This document shows positions 45,486 to 57,042 of a DNA stretch of 64,000 nt, piece by piece. The position numbers and the translations under genes were made by a program. The stretch is from Neoarius graeffei (Eukaryota > Chordata > Actinopteri > Siluriformes > Ariidae): positions 38,733,732 through 38,797,731 of the forward strand of contig NC_083587.1 of NCBI RefSeq assembly GCF_027579695.1. The letters are read 5' to 3'. Each line of letters begins with the position of its first letter. Position 1 is the stretch's first letter. The notes under the pieces are model-generated. The model was not told the origin of the DNA, searched no databases, and saw only the letters and a program-made list of their open reading frames with translations.

Positions 45486-47048
45486 CATGGTGAAGTTGGT
45501 TTCAGGTTGGATATTCGTTGGATATTCGTTGGATATTCAGATATCAGTGAAATACCATTGTTTGTCAATGGGGAAACACTTTTTTTTTCAATAGCTTTGA
45601 CATAAAGTGACCTTGGGACCCCAAACCTTGCAGCATGCATCACCTATACAGGTGCAATAGGGCACACCCCAAATTATTGGATTTTAGTTCCTCTTCAATG
45701 TATATCTCCATCAATTTAAAATACCATTGTTTTTCAATGGGGAAACACTTTTTTTTTCAATAGCTTTGACATAAAGTGACCTTGGGACCCCAAACTTTGC
45801 AGCATGCATCACCTATACAGGCGCAATAGGGCACACCCCAAATTATTGGATTTTAGTTCCTCTTCAATGTATATCTCCATCAATTTAAAATACCATTGTT
45901 TTTCAATGGGGAAACACTTTTTTTTTCAATAGCTTTGACATAAAGTGACCTTGGGACCCCAAACTTTGCAGCATGCATCACCTATACAGGCGCAATAGGG
46001 CACACCCCAAATTATTGGATTTTAGTTCCTCTTCAATGTATATCTCCATCAATTTAAAATACCATTGTTTTTCAATGGGGAAACACTTTTTTTTTCAATA
46101 GCTTTGACATAAAGTGACCTTGGGACCCCAAACTTTGCAGCATGCATCACCTATACAGGTGCAATAGGGCACACCCAAAATGATTGGATTTTAGTTCCTC
46201 TTCAATATATATCTCCATCAATTTAAAATACCATTGTTTTTCAATGGGGAAACACTTTTTTTTTCAATAGCTTTGACATAAAGTGACCTTGGGACCCCAA
46301 ACCTTGCAGCATGCATCACCTATACAGGCGCAATAGGGCACACCCCAAATTATTGGATTTTAGTTCCTCTTCAATGTATATCTCCATCAATTTAAAATAC
46401 CATTGTTTTTCAATGGGGAAACACTTTTTTTTCAATAGGGGTTCCAAGGTCACTTTATGTCAAAGCTATTGAAAAAAAAAGTGTTTCCCCATTGAAAAAC
46501 AATGGTATTTTAAATTGATGGAGATATACATTGAAGAGGAACTAAAATCCAATAATTTGGGGTGTGCCCTATTGCGCCTGTATAGGTGATGCATGCTGCA
46601 AAGTTTGGGGTCCCAAGGTCACTTTATGTCAAAGCTATTGAAAAAAAAAAGTGTTTCCCCATTGAAAAACAATGGTATTTTAAATTGATGGAGATATACA
46701 TTGAAGAGGAACTAAAATCCAATAATTTGGGGTGTGCCCTATTGCGCCTCTATAGGTGATGCATGCTGCAAAGTTTGGGGTTCCAAGGTCACTTTATGTC
46801 AAAGCTATTGAAAAAAGCTATTGGAAAAAAAGTGTTTCCCCATTGAAAAACAATGGTATTTCACTGATATCTGAATATCCAACGAATATCCAACGAATAT
46901 CCAACCAACCTGAAACCAACAGTATTTCACTGATATCTGAATATCCAACGAATATCCAACCTGAAACCGAAACCAACAGTATTTCACTGATATCTGAATA
47001 TCCAACGAATATCCAACGAATATCCAACCTGAAACCAACTTCACCATG
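45486..47048. repeat. 1.56-kb inverted repeat built from a 169-base satellite
   Basis: Outer ends catggtgaagttggtttcag and ctgaaaccaacttcaccatg are exact inverses. Inward lie 11-base repeats ggatattcgtt, then 169-base tandem units starting at 45552, 45721, 45890, 46059, 46228 and 46397. The orientation flips near 46437 and about two and a half inverted units lead to the right end, where the 11-base block is partly triplicated. Period read from repeated ataccattg positions. Confidence 0.93.
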
Positions 47049-47115
47049 CCATATGGGGGTTTGGTACGGGTTTCACTTAAAAGCATTGTTACTCACCTAA
47101 CTTTCATTTTATATG

Positions 47116-47230
47116 TAAGCACTGAGACTCGCCAACTAAACTTAATTTCTTTGAATGTCAGGGGAATCAATTCTCCAATTAAGAGGAGGAAAATTTTGAC
47201 GTACTTAAAGAGAGAGTCCATTGATGTTTC
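47116..47230 (+). pseudogene. LINE endonuclease N-terminus
   Basis: Encodes LNLISLNVRGINSPIKRRK, the usual opening of an L1-type endonuclease with its metal-binding Asn. It is cut by the hAT insertion at 47231; coding sense resumes after 49083. Confidence 0.85.
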
Positions 47231-47840
47231 CAGGGGTTAAATTGGAATTGGTTATGTGGGGGGGCTCTGCCTCGTACCCGCCCCTGCCCCCGCCGCCCTG
47301 CCCCAATATACTTTTTGGAAAATAACCCTCTAATTTGATAACCATATCATATTGCACAGAGATATACACCTTATCTGTGTGTTGTAGGCCTATGTGTGTC
47401 TTGTAGTGCCCCCCTACACATTATGGCAGTTTGAATGTAGATTGGTTGGCCAATGTAACAGATTGTACAGGTTGTTATACATTGGTTTGAAGGAAATGAT
47501 TAGTGGGGGGTCTGGGGGTCCTCCCCCAGAAGTTTTTTATTATCATACATGTTATTTGCTGAATTCTGGTGCATTTTAATAAGTTGTTAGCTGACTTTAC
47601 AGAGGTAGGTTGAGCAATATCATGTTAAATCTTGTCACGTGCCTACAGGTGAAAAATGTGAAGGAGAAATGTTCAGTGAGAAAATTTGAAGGCTTGCACA
47701 ATCTTAAACCAAAACAGTTGATTTATTTTGGAGGATAAATGTTAAATATGCCAAAACACTGTCAGTCAAATTGTCAATCAAATATATTCATGCAGTGAAT
47801 GCAACCAAATACAAACAACACTATAACATTGGAAGCATTT

Positions 47841-48100
47841 ATTATTATTGTTATTATTATGTATTCAATTATTTATTTGGCATGTGGTGCTTTTTGTATT
47901 GTCTAGAACATACATAAGATGAGCATATTATAGCAGCAAAATAGAAGCACAATCATTTGAATACAGCAAAACTTTTGCTGCATTCAAATGATTGTGCTTC
48001 TATTTTGCTGCTATATGCTCATCTTATGTATGTTCTAGACAATACAAAAAGCACCACATGCCAAATAAATAACTGAATACATAATAATAACAATAATAAT
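47841..48100. repeat. palindrome 1, arms about 128 bases
   Basis: Near-perfect inverted arms centred near 47972 (cagcaaaacttttgctg). One arm has two extra bases (tatta against tata). Confidence 0.95.
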
Positions 48101-48212
48101 TACACTAATAATACACTAATAATATTAACAATAAATAATAATAAATTAACATTAAATTAAATATTAACAATAAATAATAGCACTAATAATATTAACAATA
48201 CAGTGAACATAA

Positions 48213-48440
48213 TCATTATCATATTTTTTATTATTAAAAACAAAATATCAAATAATACTGAAGAGGGGAAAAAATAATACTGATCTAAATATGTTGTGTT
48301 TTTATTTTTAGACAGTATGTGTTTTGCTAAACACATACTGTCTAAAAATAAAAACACAACATATTTAGATCAGTATTATTTTTTCCCCTCTTCAGTATTA
48401 TTTGATATTTTGTTTTTAATAATAAAAAATATGATAATGA
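48213..48440. repeat. palindrome 2, arms about 113 bases
   Basis: Near-perfect inverted arms centred near 48327 (tgttttgctaaaca). This is why nearly identical short proteins can be read on both strands here. Confidence 0.95.
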
Positions 48441-49083
48441 CTAGAGCACAAGACGAGTGTTTTGTTTATGTTTGCCAAAGGTAGCTAACTTGAGGCAACG
48501 TTAGGCTCAACTTTTGGTCAATCTCAGTAGCTAACTTTAACTGACATCTCCCCCTTCCCCCTGGCTAATTTCTGTCGATAACTGGGGACTATGGAAATTG
48601 AACTCGCCAAATGCACAGACAGTTCGTTCAAGCACCTCTGATGGATTAGGATCGTATGCAGGTAAAAGGGGAGACGGTGTACGGAGAAAATTATAAACAA
48701 GTCACAACGCTGAAACACAAACCCGCAAACCACGACTTCTGATTTTTTTTTAAAGCGAGCTCACAAAAAAAGAAACCCCAAAGTCGCTTATAAAAAGCGG
48801 AATTGGCAACCCACGCAGTGTTCCAGAAACCAGAATCTCTGATCGCAAGTTCTGTTCTAAATAGCTTTGACAGGTCGTCTTGTTATCAGGAAAACTATGA
48901 TCTATCTCATAAAAGTCATGGGTTTATTGATTAATAAAACGATATTTAATTATTCAGAACTGAAAATCGTGAAAAGGGTTTGTTGCTTTTGATGTGTGCG
49001 TGATCATATGCCATCCGCTCCGAGCTTATGTGCCGGGGCTCAGCCCCGGACAGCCCCGGCCCAATTTAACCCCTGGATGTTTC

Positions 49084-50868
49084 ATTTATTCAAGAAACTC
49101 ACCTTTCCAATGCAGAGCATATCAAACTAACGAGAGATTGGGTGGGACACGTCTACCACTCCTCATTCAACACACAAGCGAGGGGGGTTGCCATCCTTAT
49201 TAATAAAAAATTGAACTTCAAATTAGCATCAATAGAAAAAGATAGTAATGGAAGATTTGTCTTAGTTAGGGTGAATTGAACTCTAATAGGGTTACACTTG
49301 TTAATATATACATGGCCCCAACCACGAAGATCCTGCTTTTTTTAATGACCTTGTATTAAAACTTGCAACTGCTGAGGGGCACTGTTTGGTTGGTGGTGAC
49401 TTCAATTTGGTATTGGACCCCAATTTAGATCGATCCACGCCAAGATCTCTGAATCGCTCTAAGGCTGCTTCAGTTCTGCTCAGGGGGATGAGGGATTTGG
49501 GACTGTGTGATGTTTGGCGGCAACTTAACCCAAAAGCTAAAGACTTTTCATTCTTTTCAAATGTTCACAAGTCATATTCCAGAATTGACGTTTTTAAATA
49601 TGGCCTACAATATGGCCGCCAGGGTCACTGATTGCTCTTATCTCTCAGCTACATTGTCCGATCATAATCCTATAAAAATAACCTGGGAGTTTGATGCTAC
49701 TCAATCGAAACCCTTTACCCTGGAGGTTTAAATCTGAAGGACCCTGAATTTATTAGATTTATGAGCGCTCACATTGATGTATTTATGGAAACGAATATTA
49801 ATTCCTCATCTCATGCTTTTATATGGGAGGCCTTAAAAGCGTATATGAGAGGCCAGATCCTATCGTATAGCTCTTAGAAGATCAGAGAAAAAAAGAAAAC
49901 TCTTGCGAATTTGGAAAACGAAATAAGAGACCTGGAGCGTGATCATGCTCACACTAAAAGTGAAGTGGTGCTCAATACCTTGTCTTTAAAACGGATTCAA
50001 TATAATAACTTATGTACTAATAAGGCTGAAGCTGATTTAGCTAGGACCAGCTATCATTACTACGAATTTGGTGACAAAACCAGCAAGCTACTAGCTTGGC
50101 AAATTAAAAGGGAAGAAAACAAAACAAAAAAAACCCTATACATTCTATTATCACAGACAATGGAAGATCCGTTTTTAATCCACATTATATCAATCGTGAA
50201 TTTCAATTATTCTATGAGACACTATATAAGACAGAACATGGGATTGAGAACACCAAAGCAACAACATTTTTAAAGTTCATTAACCCTGCCTAAATTAGAC
50301 CCTGTTGAGAAAAACTGCCTGGATGCTAATATATCTGAAAAGGAGGTTCTTGATGCTATGAAATCCCTACAAAATAATAAAGCCCCTGGGCCAGATGGCT
50401 TTCCAATTGAATTCTTTAAAACCTTTTCTGATAAGCTTATAACCCCTTTAACAAACATGATCAACGAAGCACTGACTAATAAAACTCTCCCTAACTCTTT
50501 GAAATTGGCTACGATAATTTTGCTACCAAAGTCTGGAAAGGATCGCCAAAAATGTACTACTTATCGTCCTCTCAGTCTTCTGAACTTGGACTATAAAATT
50601 TTATCAAAGTTAATTTCATTTAGATTGGAATGTATAATCCCAAAAATTGTTAATGCTGATCAGACAGGCTTTGTTAAAAATCGATATGGATCAGACAATG
50701 TGCGTAGACTTTTTCATATAACTGAAGCAGCCCATTCACAAAAGGACCCCATGCTAATACTGTCAATGGACGCGGAAAAGGCGTTCAACAGGATCGAACC
50801 CAGCTTTCTCTTTCAAACTCTTGAAGCAATTAATTTTGGAACTAAATTTATTTACTACATTAAAACAC
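49084..50868 (+). pseudogene. LINE endonuclease remainder and N-terminal RT
   Basis: After the hAT element the endonuclease continues in broken frames: VGGDFNLVLDPNLDRS at 49389, DFSFFSNVHKSYSRID at about 49533 and a SDHNPI-like catalytic His segment near 49660 in the next frame. A charged linker (49911-50110) follows. The frame 50358-50868 is [50 protein letters not shown] and LSMDAEKAFNRIEP, where the position after the first catalytic Asp region is changed (FNRI for FDRI). The SINE interrupts it. Confidence 0.87.
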
Positions 50869-51241
50869 GGGGCGGCACGGTGGTGTAGTGGTTAGCGCTG
50901 TCGCCTCACAGCAAGAAGGTCCTGGGTTCGAGCCCCGGGGCCGGCGAGGGCCTTTCTGTGCGGAGTTTGCATGTTCTCCCCGTGTCCGCGTGGGTTTCCT
51001 CCGGGTGCTCCGGTTTCCCCCACAGTCCAAAGACATGCAGGTTAGGTTAACTGGTGACTCTAAATTGACTGTAGGTGTGAATGTGAGTGTGAATGGTTGT
51101 CTGTGTCTATGTGTCAGCCCTGTGATGACCTGGCGACTTGTCCAGGGTGTACCCCGCCTTTCGCCCGTAGTCAGCTGGGATAGGTTCCAGCTTGCCTGCG
51201 ACCCTGTAGAAGGATAAAGCGGCTAGAGATAATGAGATGAG
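50869..51241 (+). repeat. tRNA-derived SINE, full length, copy 6
   Basis: Flanked by the exact 12-base duplication acattaaaacac (50857-50868; 51242-51253). It inserted into LINE RT coding sequence. Confidence 0.96.
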
Positions 51242-51297
51242 ACATTAAAACACTGTTCAACGGCCCTAAAGCAAAAATTTTAACAAATGGGGTCTTA

Positions 51298-51768
51298 GGG
51301 CCTCTGCATGCTCTTGCGACAAGGCTTTCGCAGATAGCTTTTCGCAGACAGTTGTAATTTATCGTTGAGCGGGGAGTAATAGGCGTGCACGATGTTATTC
51401 ACCGCCACAACGCAAGGGGGCGCGAAGTCGCGAAATCGTTAGGAGTAGTTGGTGGGTGTGGTTAGTGGAGTGTTTATCCTCCGGTTACTTATAATGACTA
51501 GAACTGGAGTCGTATAGATGTACATACTTCCTCACTTCCTCGATCAACCGCTCTTCGTGCTGCTCGTGTTTTTAAAAATGGCGGTAGTGAAAACAAAACA
51601 AACCGGGAAAGTAGGGAAGCGGAAGTGCGTGTACAGCGGATGTAGAGTGGACCAATCAGAGCCCTCTTGTCTGTGAGGCTTCTGCGGTGGTCACAATTTT
51701 TGGGAGGTGCGCGCAGAGTGTCTGCGAAAGGGGGGGCTACGCAGACGCTATCTGCGAGGACTGCGTTG
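51298..51768. mobile_element. about 470-base TIR-like insertion in LINE RT
   Basis: The LINE frame is lost at about 51297 and resumes at about 51770 (INWPLSDIFSLSRGVRQGC). The insert carries inverted subterminal cgcagatagc words near 51331 and 51749 and several cgcaga repeats. Flanking tta / tca may be a 3-base target duplication, as in PIF/Harbinger. No coding capacity. Confidence 0.65.
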
Positions 51769-51769
51769 T

Positions 51770-52617
51770 CAGCATAAACTGGCCTTTATCGGATATCTTC
51801 TCACTATCCAGGGGGGTCCGTCAGGGCTGCCCCTGCTCTCCATTGTTGTTCTTGATAGCCATAGAACCTCTGGCTATTGCTATTTGCTCTAACAACACAA
51901 TTAGATTTGGGACGAGTGAGCATAAACTGGCTTTGTATGCAGATGACCTATTAGCCTTTGTGGCTGGCCCTGCAAACTCCCCCCTTACAATATTTCCAAC
52001 AGTACAGTGCAGCTTCTGGCTGTAAACTAAACCTTACGAAAAGTCAGGTCCTGCCCTTAAACATACAGGACAACTATATCAAGAACTTAACCAAACCTTT
52101 GCAATGGTGCCCCAGTGGACTTAAATACTTGGGGATAGAAATTAAAACTTCTGTAGATAAAACCTTTAAAGAAAATTATATCAGTCTCTTAGACCAGGTT
52201 AAAATAGATTTATAAAACTGGAGGGACCTTCTGTTATCACTAATTGGCAGAGTTAATCTAATTAAGATGTGCATCCTCCCCAAATTCTTATATCTTTTCC
52301 AATGCATCCCATTTAAAGTACCCAAATTTTTCTTTGATGACCTAAATAAATCTTTATGTAGGTTTCGTTGGAAAGGTAAATCCCCCAGTCTCAAACTATC
52401 AACTCTTCAGGCTCCATACTCTAAAGGAGGGTTAAATCTTCCCAATTTTAGATGCTATTACCTTGCAGCTCAGTTTTGCTCAGTATGGTGCTGGCTACAT
52501 GGGGACAAATGTGTGGCAAGATGGCTCCCTATTGAACAATACCAATCAAAACATGTTCCGTTGAAGTCTCTTCCTTTCCTAACCTCTAAGAAAATACTCC
52601 TAAACATTACTAAGAAG
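51770..52617 (+). pseudogene. LINE RT palm and thumb region
   Basis: Reads SRGVRQGCPCSPLLFLIAIEPLAIAI, then LALYADDLLAF with the catalytic YADD intact near 51937. It continues through GLKYLGIEIKTSVD and KFLYLFQCIPFKVP in shifted frames to the hAT insertion point. Confidence 0.87.
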
Positions 52618-52718
52618 TTCTTAGTAATGTTTAAGAGTATTTTCTTAGAGGTTAGGAAACCTAACCTCTATTTAGTAATGTTTAGGAGTATTTTCTTAGA
52701 GGACCTCTAAGTCCTCTA
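52578..52718. repeat. snap-back inverted duplications of LINE sequence
   Basis: The LINE segment 52578-52617 (cctaacctctaagaaaatac...) is followed at once by its inverse (52619-52656, one mismatch). A second inverse-oriented copy follows (about 52660-52704) and then short cctctaa repeats up to the hAT end. Confidence 0.93.
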
Positions 52719-53885
52719 AGAGATGCACCGATTGACCGGCTGCCGATCGGAATCGGACGATTTTCACGTGATCGGCCATGACCGGCGACCGGACGGTCAA
52801 AATTAAAATATGCCGATTTTCTGCCGATCAAAGCTTGTGTATCACATAGAGATGAAAGTGGAAATACTCGTAATTCGCAACTAAAAAGACTGCAGCTACA
52901 CTGGCAGCTTGAACATGCTTTCATGCCCTTTTATTTAAGTTTCACCTATTTATTTTTATTTATTTGTTAATTGTATATCCTTATATGGCAAGTGTATCAC
53001 CTGTTTTCATTGAAAAAGACCATACAAATACACATTTGTCAAATATGATATAATGGCATACGGCAGTATGACTGAATTATTTTTGTATTTTTTGTTACTG
53101 AATGTGGGAAGAAGAAAAGGGCTGTTCCATAAGGGTTAAGTTTTCAGACCTAAATATGAAAGTGTTCCAAAGCAATATATCCAAATATAGTGAAATTTTT
53201 TTTGTGCCAGATATTGGATGTGAAAAGAAGAAAATGTTTGTGGCTGTGTGAATTTCCCATTACAGGAATTAATACGTTACCCTATTACCAAATATCTAGT
53301 TAGATTTGTACAAAGAGAGAGAGAAAAAAAAAGTATGTCTTTGTTTTACGACCTTGGTTGCACTTGATTCCATTGGAAATTACTCTACAAATACACATTT
53401 GACAAAGATGATAGAATGGCTATGGTATAAGCATGACTGGAAGTTATATTTGTATTTTGATACTGAATGAAGAAATGGGTTGTTCTATAAGGCATACGTT
53501 TTCAGATCTAAATAGGCTTATGAAAGTGTGTTCCATAGCAGTAGGCAAATAATATATATATGAGGGGGAAGTTTTTTTTGTGCCAGATATTGGATGGGAA
53601 AAGAAAAAAATGTTTGTGTGAACTTCCTATTTCAGGAATTAATATGTTAATACCAAACATGAAGAATGTTCTTTGTAAATCTATGTCTTTGTTTGTTTTC
53701 AACCTTTGAGGTGTTAAATTTATTACTGAAAATCTGTCAGAATGTTCTATTAAAGAAAAGATAAAAAAGAAAATAGTCTTTGTGTGTGCTGTGAAGTGGT
53801 TTGAAAAAAATGAAATCAGAATCGGCAGGTCACACTCCATGGAAAATCGGAATTGGCCCAAAAAATTGCAATCGGTGCATCTCTA
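52719..53885. mobile_element. non-autonomous hAT-type element, agagatgcaccgatt ends
   Basis: Ends gagatgcaccgattg and caatcggtgcatctcta are inverted, a well-known fish hAT terminus type. The 8-base duplication ctaagaag (52610-52617) / ctaagaac (53886-53893) has one mismatch; on the left it is separated from the element by the snap-back block. An internal duplication (about 53010-53290 and 53380-53650) shares gtgccagatattggatg and caggaattaata. No transposase. Confidence 0.85.
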
Positions 53886-54889
53886 CTAAGAACCCTATCA
53901 TTTTGAACTCTTTCTCTGCATGGCGTGAAGCTCATGCTGTCATTGGTCTGAACATCTCTCTGTTTCATAAAACTCCTCTATGTGATAATCCCAACATTTC
54001 CCATCAGATTACAGATGGAATATTGAGCAATTGGGTTAGTAAGGGCATAAAAGCAGTTGAAGATCTGTATATCCAAGGTGAATTTTCAAACTTTCAACAA
54101 CTGATAGAGAAATTCAAACTACCCAAACATAACTTATTTAAATATTTTCAAATTAGACACTGGATCCGCAATAACTGTTCAGACTTCCCTCATATCCCCC
54201 CGGAATCCCCGTTTGAAGAACATTTAATGTGTGAAACATTAAACACTAGTAAGGGGTTGATCTCTTCTATTTGTTATTTTAAATAACCTTACAATATATA
54301 AGATTAATACAAAGAAGAAATGGGAATCAGATCTTAACATAAGATATGACGATAATGACTGGTGTAATATCCTTGAAATCTCTCAATCAGTACTAATCTC
54401 AAAACACAGATACAGTTTAATATATTTAATAGAACTTATTATACCCCATATAGACTGCAAAAAATACACCACAACTCCTCTCCAAATTGTCAGAAATGTA
54501 GAACCTGTGAGGGGGACTTGCTTCATATGCTTTGGAAATGTCCTAACTTGGAAACCTATTGGAAATACATCATTAATATAGCTTCAAAAACTACAAATAT
54601 CAAGATTCCCCCTGACCTGAGGATATGGATTCTGGGAGATATACAAACTCTAGATGTAAGCTTTACTAAAAAATATTTCATATTACTTGTGGGTACAGCT
54701 GGTAAAAAATTTATTTTGCAGAATTGGAAATCAGAGTTTTCTCCATCGCAGAGACAATCGTTAAATGAATTAACATCCTACAGCACACCTGAAAAAATCT
54801 TATTGAGTGTGAGGAGGAACCCAGAGAAGTATGAAAAGATATGGGGCTCGCTCTTGGCCTTACTACCATCATTACATTACTTTAATTAG
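53886..54889 (+). pseudogene. LINE ORF2 C-terminal region
   Basis: Frames 53801-54286 (LINE sense from about 53894) and 54518-54889 hold the C-terminal part. It includes a Cys/His group spanning about 54489-54545 (CQKC, then HMLWKCPNLETYW) and ends LLALLPSLHYFN. One frame change lies at about 54290-54510. Confidence 0.82.
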
Positions 54890-55032
54890 TACATCAGTAT
54901 ATAACTTGCTGCCCTTTACTATTTTGTCACCATGATTTTATGATTATTTGGGACCTCATACATCATTTGATTGTATTTTATTATTTTATTTTGATTTTCA
55001 GATGTAACCAAAGGTGAACTCATGCAATTGTT

Positions 55033-55035
<3 letters not shown>

Positions 55036-55085
<50 letters not shown>

Positions 55086-55090
55086 TTTTA
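55036..55090. repeat. (AT)n then oligo-T
   Basis: About 16 AT units followed by about 22 T, in the LINE 3' region. Confidence 0.95.
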
Positions 55091-55200
55091 CTATACCAGG
55101 GCTGACGGTGGGGGTTGGTGAGGGGCTCTGATTTTGTATATCTGTTCCTTTGTTTGTCTTGTGAAATTATACATAGACTTCAATAAAAATATCTTTTAAA

Positions 55201-55955
55201 AAAGAAAATATTTTCGCTTGTTCACTTCGCTCACTTGTGAATGTTCACCACTCAAAAATAAACTTCATATCTTCACACAACTATATAATATCCTCAGTGT
55301 GTGTGTGTGTGTGAGAGAGAATTGTTGAATAATAAAAATAAGGAGTTAAAGAGTTTGACTTATGATCATATCATCCAGTTTCAGTCATGTGGTTTTGTCT
55401 TTTGTGGTCACTGTATTTGGGACCAAATTTCAGGATTTCCTGCACAATATGAATGTAAGTAGAGTTGAAAAATAGCAGTGCATATTTCATATACAACCCC
55501 TTAACCTATTCTTAAGATGACAAAAAGCTACCATCTCTTTATTTCCAGGTGGGTAAAGGATACCAGGGTGTCTCATCAGTAGGAGAAAAATCTCTGACAT
55601 TACATGAAGGGCAAGTTGATGTCAGCTACCTAACTTTTACTAATGTTCATTATACTTGCTGCGGAGATAAACTCCCCAAGTTGCCCTATAATGTAGCTAA
55701 GTAACTCACGTAGTTAAGTGGCAGTATGACAGGGAGGATCCACTGCACTGTTGCTTGTTGAAGATGTACTGTATGCTGTCGCATATTAGGGCAACTCAAT
55801 TATCAGTATAAATTAAAAAAAAAAATCTTAATAAAGCACACAGCAACATTGATGCTGTTAGTTCCCTATCTGTCAGTTCCCTCAAAATGGCAGCAAATAT
55901 ACAGTGTGATGTTACATGAAATGCAAGAATGGAGGTCTCACACTAACAGTTTGTC
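55201..55955. other. no recognised gene
   Basis: AT-rich sequence after the LINE, with a short (GT)n at 55298-55312. Confidence 0.5.
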
Positions 55956-56475
55956 TGAATATACCTTATATGAACAAAGGTTTTTTGACCATATAGATGC
56001 ATTTTAACACCCCATTCCAGATTTAGTCCTTCATCTACTGTTATAATATCCTCCACTCTTCTGGCAAGGCTTTGCATTAGATATTGTAGTGTGGCTGTGG
56101 AGATTTGTGCTCATTCAGCCACATTAGTGAAGTCAGGCACTGATATCAGGTGAGGAGGCCGAAGGTGCAGTCGTCATTCCATTTCATGCCAGAGAAGTTC
56201 AGTGGCTGACGTCAAGGCTCTGTGCAGGCCACTAGAGTTCTTCCATTCCAACCTTGGCAAACCATGTCTTCATGAAGCTCACTTTGTGCACAGGAGCATT
56301 GTCATGCTGGACCATGTTTGGGCCTCCTAGTTATAGTCAAGGAAATTGTAATGCTACAGTATACAATGACCTATATAATCAAGCACTTCTAACATTGCAA
56401 AAAAAAAGCGTAAGGAAGTCCCAAATACAGGTGGGATGGTCAGGTTTCCACATACATTTGGTCAGATAGTGCATG
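55956..56475 (-). pseudogene. decayed Tc1-like element, transposase on the minus strand
   Basis: On the minus strand 56320-56200 reads a DNAPVHK-type motif (second catalytic Asp) followed by MKTWFAKVG and a WPAQS-like segment. Stops interrupt downstream. The right edge tccacatacatttggtcagatagtgca resembles a terminal repeat. The element is old and truncated. Confidence 0.7.
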
Positions 56476-57040
56476 AGCTATCTTTGTGAGAGAACCTGAT
56501 TGATAGCTTTTGAAAGACATGGACATGAGTGTAGGGTTGTGGAAATGTAGTACTAAACATAGCCTTGTAGTTGTGGGGGTGTAAACTGCACAAGGACCAC
56601 ATGCTGACTGAGCCGACACTTCGTGAGGGGCCCTGGCTCCCACCACATCCTCCACAACCCTCACTTTCAGCCTGAGAACTGTCCAACATGCTATTACCTG
56701 GAAAAGAGTGCTCTCATTCATTGCCAAGAGGAAGTGAGCATTGTGTATGAGCATCACATTTAAAACCTCAATTACGTATATAAAATGCTGCGGAGTATGT
56801 CTTGAAGATGTGATCTTGGTAGTAGAAAAGTTGTAATATTCCACCATAAAACTAATATAACAATATCAAATCTAATTAATTGGAGAAAACAGGATTGCGG
56901 AAATGATTAACATTAAATGAATCAATGTGTAAAATGCATCCAGAAGAAAACATTCATTTACATAACATACTGAATAACAATCAGAACAGAATGGTCAGTA
57001 GGTTGGTACAGCACTGAAGTAGTTCGGGAGGGGGACAAAT
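56476..57040. other. no recognised gene
   Basis: Minus open frame 56440-56847 has no family match. Confidence 0.45.
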
Positions 57041-57042
57041 TA

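Larger units (their letters stand above)
47231..49075. mobile_element. non-autonomous hAT-type element with two palindromes
   Basis: Inverted ends caggggttaaattgg (left) and ccaatttaacccctg (right) are exact. The target duplication gatgtttc is exact at 47223-47230 and 49076-49083. 1845 bases. No transposase is encoded. Two long palindromes lie inside. Subterminal sequence is rich in ccccggc on the right and ccgccc on the left. Confidence 0.93.
45036..55200 (+). mobile_element. LINE-2 of window: second L1/Tx1-type LINE, heavily nested
   Basis: Coding pieces of one ORF2 can be followed from the endonuclease start (47120) to the C-terminus (54889) and a 3' end with (AT)n, a T run and caataaaaatatc near 55185. 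Insertions within it: an inverted satellite block (45486-47048), hAT (47231-49075), SINE (50869-51241), TIR insertion (51298-51768) and hAT (52719-53885). The 5' limit is unclear; 45036-45485 may be its leader. Confidence 0.82.

Noticed and set aside
45486..47048. CRISPR-like array
   Set aside because: Units are 169 bases with no unique spacers and the setting is eukaryotic; it is a satellite.
48157..48484. Two nearly identical small proteins on opposite strands
   Set aside because: Caused by the palindrome at 48213-48440; not evidence of genes.
56440..56847. 135-codon minus-strand frame
   Set aside because: No domain, overlaps the edge of a decayed Tc1 element, and sits in AT-rich sequence.
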